Shown: one piece after another, positions 6,318 through 8,356 of the stretch | Layout: every line of letters begins with the position of its first letter | Position numbering within the stretch: the stretch's first letter is position 1 | Assembly (NCBI GenBank): GCA_027066965.1 | Contig: JAMOMT010000137.1 | Location: 1-8,356, forward strand | Reading direction: 5' to 3' | Length of the DNA: 8,356 nt | Source of the DNA: Archaeoglobaceae archaeon | GTDB taxonomy: Archaea; Halobacteriota; Archaeoglobi; Archaeoglobales; Archaeoglobaceae | Translations under genes and position numbers: made by a program | Notes under the pieces: generated by a model | What the model saw: the letters and a program-made list of their open reading frames with translations, nothing else | What the model was told of the DNA's origin: nothing | The model's database searches: none

Positions 6318-7000
6318 ATTATGCTGAAGGCATGGACGAACCTCCTGACAATTTCCTCCGGGTTTTCTGCCCTCATGAACACCGTCCCTATCAGTACAGC
6401 GTCGGCATACTTCAGAGCAATTTTGAGGTCCTCAACGCTCGAAATACCACTCTCGCTAACGACGATCCTATCATCCGGGACGAGAGGAGCAAGTTTTTCC
6501 GTAACACTTACGTTTCCGTCATCCTTTTCGAGTTTTCTAATGTCTCTGTTGTTTATCCCTATAAGCCCCCTGCTCTCGAGCGCGTACTTCAACTCCTCCT
6601 CGCTGTGAACTTCTATGAGTGGATCGAGGCCGTGCTCCAAAGCGTAGTCCGCGAACTCCGGAGTTTTTTCTTTCAAGTCCCTTGCTATAAGTAGAATGGC
6701 CGAAGCTCCTGCCTCTGCAGTCCTCTCGACTTCCTCTTTACTCCTTATGAAGTCTTTTCTGAGGACGGGAAGTTCCGTTTCCTCGCATATGCTCTCGAAA
6801 AGTCTAAAGTCACCTTTGAAGTACCTGCTCTCGGTTATGTAGGATATCGCTATCGCTCCAGCCCTCTCGTAAGACTTAAGAATGTAAAAAGGATCTCTTC
6901 CCCTCAGCAAATCTCCGTGTTTCGGGGAGTGGACCTTTATCTCGGCTATTACGGGGTTTATATAACCCATACTGTCCTTTATCGCCTTTTCGAGCCTCAC
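6311..7000 (-). CDS. trpC: Indole-3-glycerol-phosphate synthase
   Basis: A 229-residue TIM barrel that closes the indole ring of carboxyphenylamino-deoxyribulose phosphate to give indole-3-glycerol phosphate. By analogy with the S. solfataricus enzyme the catalytic set is visible: PVIAEIK with E20 and K22, SP (25-26), ITES (55-58), LRKDFI with K82, LIEVHS with E130, IGINNRD with N150, SESGI with E183 and S184, and the phosphate-binding ADAVLIGTVFM (199-209). It is about 20 residues shorter than the S. solfataricus enzyme, mostly at the N-terminus. The barrel itself appears complete. The start is GTG at 7000, preceded by GGAGGGTG 4 nt away. It is the first gene of the trpCDE operon, with a likely promoter about 80 nt upstream. 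It is a single-domain protein, not fused to TrpF as in some bacteria. Confidence 0.95.
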   Translation of the reverse strand: MRLEKAIKDSMGYINPVIAEIKVHSPKHGDLLRGRDPFYILKSYERAGAIAISYITESRYFKGDFRLFESICEETELPVLRKDFIRSKEEVERTAEAGASAILLIARDLKEKTPEFADYALEHGLDPLIEVHSEEELKYALESRGLIGINNRDIRKLEKDDGNVSVTEKLAPLVPDDRIVVSESGISSVEDLKIALKYADAVLIGTVFMRAENPEEIVRRFVHAFSIMR

Positions 7001-7044
7001 GTTACACCCTCCTTTCTAGGTTTAGTCTCGTTTATAGGGAACAT
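6997..7044 (-). other. Possible 15-codon leader ORF overlapping the trpC start
   Basis: From ATG 7044 on the minus strand a short frame encodes MFPINETKPRKEGVT and ends at TGA 6999-6997, overlapping the trpC GTG (7000-6998) in the arrangement GTGA. It starts roughly 10 nt after the predicted transcription start. It has no tryptophan codons, so classical attenuation is not suggested, and AAGG directly abuts its ATG, which is too close for a good ribosome-binding site. It may be chance. Confidence 0.2.
7005..7012 (-). promoter_or_regulatory. Ribosome-binding site of trpC
   Basis: GGAGGGTG (7012-7005, minus strand) with a 4-nt spacer fixes the GTG at 7000 as the trpC start; no upstream in-frame start gives a plausible extension. 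Confidence 0.65.
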
Positions 7045-7057
7045 ACCTTTTCAACAG

Positions 7058-7073
7058 GATGCTGCATCAGATG
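7058..7073. promoter_or_regulatory. Candidate trp operator: three GATG/CATC half-sites
   Basis: On the plus strand GATGC-T-GCATC (7058-7068) is a perfect 11-bp inverted repeat and CATC-A-GATG (7065-7073) a second, sharing the middle half-site. It sits just downstream of the trp TATA box, between box and predicted start site, where a bound repressor would block RNA polymerase. It is not the TGTACA TRP box of Methanothermobacter TrpY, so any regulator is unidentified. Confidence 0.35.
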
Positions 7074-7075
7074 AG

Positions 7076-7089
7076 TATTTAAACCTTTG
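7076..7089 (-). promoter_or_regulatory. BRE/TATA promoter of the trpCDE operon
   Basis: Minus strand: CAAAGG (7089-7084) then TTTAAATA (7083-7076), a strong archaeal BRE and TATA combination. Transcription should begin near 7053, giving a leader of about 50 nt before the trpC GTG. The box reads TATTTAAA on the other strand, so weak plus-strand firing cannot be excluded. Confidence 0.6.
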
Positions 7090-7156
7090 GTGTGAGATAG
7101 AAAGGTTGGAAAGATGGCTTTTGAAACCCTAAACGCCGGAAAACTGCGAAAAGAAT

Positions 7157-7188
7157 AAAAGGCAGTTAATTTTATATTGCCTGCTTTT
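7157..7188 (+). promoter_or_regulatory. rpoE-spt4 promoter, TATA box flanked by an imperfect inverted repeat
   Basis: TTTATATT (7171-7178) is a good TATA box about 47 nt before the rpoE ATG, predicting a start near 7202 and a leader of about 20 nt that carries GGTGAT (7211-7216), 5 nt before the ATG. The box lies between AAAAGGCAG (7157-7165) and CTGCTTTT (7181-7188), which are inverted copies apart from one extra G. This could be an operator or chance. Confidence 0.5.
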
Positions 7189-7221
7189 GGCCTGTTTCTA
7201 CGCCGGTCACGGTGATAGTTC

Positions 7222-7788
7222 ATGTACGCAAAGATCAGGGTTAAAGATACGGTAAGGGTGCCTCCGAACAGGCTCGGAGAGGACATAGTCGAAGTTATAA
7301 AGGATCTCCTCTGGGATCAGTTTGAAGGAAGGCTCGACAGAGATTACGGAATGCTGATAGGGATAGAGGAGATAAACGATATTGGCGAGGGGAGGATAAT
7401 AGAGGGAGATGGGGCTGTTTACTTTGACGTTGAATTCACAGCTATTGTATTCAAACCCCTACTGCATGAGGTCGTGGAAGGGCAGGTCGTGGAGGTCGTC
7501 GACTTCGGTGCTTTCGTCTCAATTGGCCCGTTCGACGCTCTCCTACACATGAGCCAGATTACAGACGACTACATGGTCTACGACGAGAAGAACAAGAGAC
7601 TGGTGGGTAAGGAGACTGGAAAGAGCCTTGCCGAAGGAGACCTCGTTAGAGCGAGGATTGTTGCTTTGAGCTTGAAGGAGAGAGATCCCGAGAGGAGTAA
7701 GATAGGGCTTACGATGAGGCAACCTTGGCTTGGAAACCTGAAGTGGATTGAGGAGGACATAAAGAAGCTGCAGGAGGGTGGGAAGTGA
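7222..7788 (+). CDS. rpoE: DNA-directed RNA polymerase subunit Rpo7 (RpoE, E')
   Basis: A 188-residue subunit, the usual length for archaeal Rpo7, homologue of eukaryotic RPB7. With Rpo4 it forms the polymerase stalk that binds emerging RNA and helps open complex formation. Residues 1-80 form the N-terminal tip domain (MYAKIRVKDTVRVPP at the start; GEGRIIEGDGAVYFDVEF at 55-72), which docks on the polymerase core. The S1 RNA-binding domain begins about residue 83 with EVVEGQVVEVVDFGAFVSIG and continues through DALLHMSQI (105-113) to KIGLTMRQP near 160-168. The ATG at 7222 has GGTGAT 5 nt upstream. Its end overlaps the spt4 start by 4 nt (GTGA), so the two are translationally coupled; the rpoE-spt4 pair is widely conserved in archaea. 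Divergent from the trp operon. Confidence 0.97.
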   Translation: MYAKIRVKDTVRVPPNRLGEDIVEVIKDLLWDQFEGRLDRDYGMLIGIEEINDIGEGRIIEGDGAVYFDVEFTAIVFKPLLHEVVEGQVVEVVDFGAFVSIGPFDALLHMSQITDDYMVYDEKNKRLVGKETGKSLAEGDLVRARIVALSLKERDPERSKIGLTMRQPWLGNLKWIEEDIKKLQEGGK

Positions 7789-7973
7789 CCGAACTCGCGT
7801 GCAGGAAGTGCAAGTTCATAAACCTGAACTCAGATGTGTGTAAAAACTGCGGTAGCACCGAGCTTACGAAGGAGTGGTATGGTTATCTTGTCGTCATAGA
7901 TCCAGAAAAGAGCATCATAGCAAAAAGACTCGCCATAAAGATTCCGGGCAAGTACGCCCTAAAGGTTGGGTGA
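7785..7973 (+). CDS. spt4: Transcription elongation factor Spt4 (RpoE'')
   Basis: A 62-residue zinc-ribbon protein, full length for archaeal Spt4. Four cysteines, C6-x2-C9 and C19-x2-C22 (ACRKCKFIN and CKNCGS), form the zinc site. EWYGYLVVIDPEKS and IAKRLAIKIPGKYALKVG make up the beta part that binds the NGN domain of Spt5. Spt4-Spt5 bridges the clamp of RNA polymerase and raises processivity. The start is GTG 7785, overlapping the rpoE stop; GGAGG (7773-7777) lies 7 nt upstream inside rpoE. It probably ends the transcript, as an AT- and T-rich stretch follows at once. The short cysteine pattern and the position after rpoE make the identity nearly certain. Confidence 0.95.
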   Translation: MTELACRKCKFINLNSDVCKNCGSTELTKEWYGYLVVIDPEKSIIAKRLAIKIPGKYALKVG

Positions 7974-7994
7974 TTTTAAATTTATTTTTAATTT
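7974..7994 (+). terminator. T-rich stretch, likely terminator of rpoE-spt4
   Basis: Directly after the spt4 stop come TTTT, TTT, TTTTT and TTT runs separated by short A tracts. Archaeal RNA polymerase stops on such T tracts without needing a hairpin, and no GC-rich stem is present. Confidence 0.5.
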
Positions 7995-8032
7995 AGCTAA
8001 TGACTTTAAATTTTGTAACTAATAGCGGGAAA

Positions 8033-8040
8033 TTAAATTT
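8033..8040 (+). promoter_or_regulatory. Possible TATA box of the dephospho-CoA kinase gene
   Basis: TTAAATTT preceded by CGGGAAA resembles BRE plus TATA. It predicts transcription from about 8060, ahead of GGTGG (8062-8066), which lies 4 nt before the ATG at 8071. In many archaea this gene is read together with rpoE and spt4, so a separate promoter here is inference. Confidence 0.4.
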
Positions 8041-8070
8041 AAAACAAAGGAAAACGAAACCGGTGGAAGA

Positions 8071-8356
8071 ATGCTTAGACTTCCGGAAAGACTCAGAAAG
8101 GAGCTGAAAAAACCTTACGGAAGAATTGTGAGCGACGTGCTGGAGGTCAAAAATCCCGTAGCATGTGTTGGAGACGTCGTAAGTTACAATTTCCTCTCCT
8201 CCGGAATCTATCCAAAAATCCTGATTTTTGACGGCAGAAGCGAGAGAAGACCCTTCAAAAAGCTCGAAAAGCTGAAATCTCTTTCTTCAGACTACTTCAC
8301 GCTGGAGGCCGAAAACCCTCCCTCCACTCTGACTCTCGAGGTTGTTTCAGCTGTGA
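8071..8356 (+). CDS. GTP-dependent dephospho-CoA kinase, DUF359 family (partial, runs off right edge)
   Basis: An open frame from ATG 8071 to the window edge gives 95 residues of what should be a protein of roughly 160-180. It begins MLRLPERLRKELKKPYGRIV, and shows GDVVSYNFL (34-42) and PKILIFDGRSERRP (48-61), the two signature blocks of the DUF359 family, matching the GDVVT...DLAIVDGKTKRRP pattern of archaeal GTP-dependent dephospho-CoA kinases. These catalyse the last step of coenzyme A synthesis, phosphorylating the 3'-hydroxyl of dephospho-CoA with GTP, and are unrelated to bacterial CoaE. D35 and D54 correspond to acidic residues expected in the active site. The rpoE-spt4-DUF359 order is common in archaea, often followed by ribosomal protein genes eS24 and eS31, which may lie beyond the edge. 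It is cut only by the window. Confidence 0.88.
   Translation, partial: MLRLPERLRKELKKPYGRIVSDVLEVKNPVACVGDVVSYNFLSSGIYPKILIFDGRSERRPFKKLEKLKSLSSDYFTLEAENPPSTLTLEVVSAV

Larger units (their letters stand above)
7971..8043. repeat. Three copies of a TTTAAATTT-type element in the spt4-kinase gap
   Basis: TGATTTTAAATTTA (7971-7984) and TGACTTTAAATTTT (8001-8014) are near-identical direct repeats exactly 30 bp apart, close to three helical turns. The inverse word AAATTTAAA lies at 8035-8043 inside the next promoter region. An 8-bp palindrome TTAGCTAA sits between the first two at 7993-8000. They may be binding sites or simply low-complexity terminator and promoter DNA. Confidence 0.4.

Noticed and set aside
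7114..7158. 14-codon ORF MAFETLNAGKLRKE between the trp and rpoE promoters
   Set aside because: No convincing Shine-Dalgarno sequence, too short to judge coding character, and likely upstream of the real rpoE transcript start; kept only as a remark in a finding.
7032..7286. 84-codon minus-strand frame over the rpoE start and promoter
   Set aside because: It overlaps the well-supported rpoE N-terminus and both promoters, and its sequence shows no recognisable features.
1..8356. CRISPR arrays, insertion sequences, phage or defence genes
   Set aside because: No regularly spaced repeats, transposase or integrase motifs; all long frames are housekeeping-type genes with uniform codon use.

Overview
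The window looks like chromosomal core DNA from a hyperthermophilic euryarchaeon, most likely of the order Archaeoglobales (Archaeoglobus, Ferroglobus or Geoglobus). Support for this includes archaeal-type genes (class I CCA-adding enzyme, Rpo7, Spt4, a DUF359 GTP-dependent dephospho-CoA kinase, a fragment resembling the AMA AAA ATPase of Archaeoglobus and methanogens), TATA/BRE-like promoters, GGAGG/GGTGAT ribosome-binding sites, heavy AGG/AGA arginine use and highly charged proteins. The CCA-adding enzyme reads very much like the A. fulgidus one from memory. The genus is inference. No tRNA, rRNA, CRISPR array, transposase or integrase was seen.

Layout. At 1-396 (minus) lies the N-terminal part of an AAA ATPase that runs off the left edge. 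It is divergent from a plus-strand run of thpR (RNA 2',3'-cyclic phosphodiesterase / 2'-5' RNA ligase family), cca (tRNA CCA addition) and a hotdog-fold thioesterase, which probably share one transcript. Next come an unrecognised 143-residue protein with a cysteine-rich tail and a flavin reductase-like FMN protein, each with its own possible promoter. On the minus strand, 7000 to 3906, is a compact operon trpC-trpD-trpE (indole-3-glycerol-phosphate synthase, anthranilate phosphoribosyltransferase, anthranilate synthase large subunit). Its genes are 4 nt apart and linked by strong ribosome-binding sites, and its last stop codon abuts the stop of the flavin reductase. Divergent from trp is the conserved transcription cluster rpoE (Rpo7) - spt4, followed after an AT-rich gap by a partial GTP-dependent dephospho-CoA kinase gene.

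How the parts work together. TrpE, TrpD and TrpC catalyse three of the tryptophan steps. TrpG, TrpF and TrpA/B are not in the window and must be encoded elsewhere or replaced. ThpR and CCA both act on RNA 3' ends. Rpo7 (stalk of RNA polymerase) and Spt4 (partner of Spt5) are general transcription factors.

No wholly new system is evident. The most interesting points are the control regions (three GATG/CATC half-sites in the trp promoter, a perfect 10-bp palindrome at a TATA box before the flavin reductase, phased A/T repeats after spt4), a possible trp leader ORF coupled to trpC, TrpD substitutions at usually conserved positions, and the unrecognised Cys-tailed protein.
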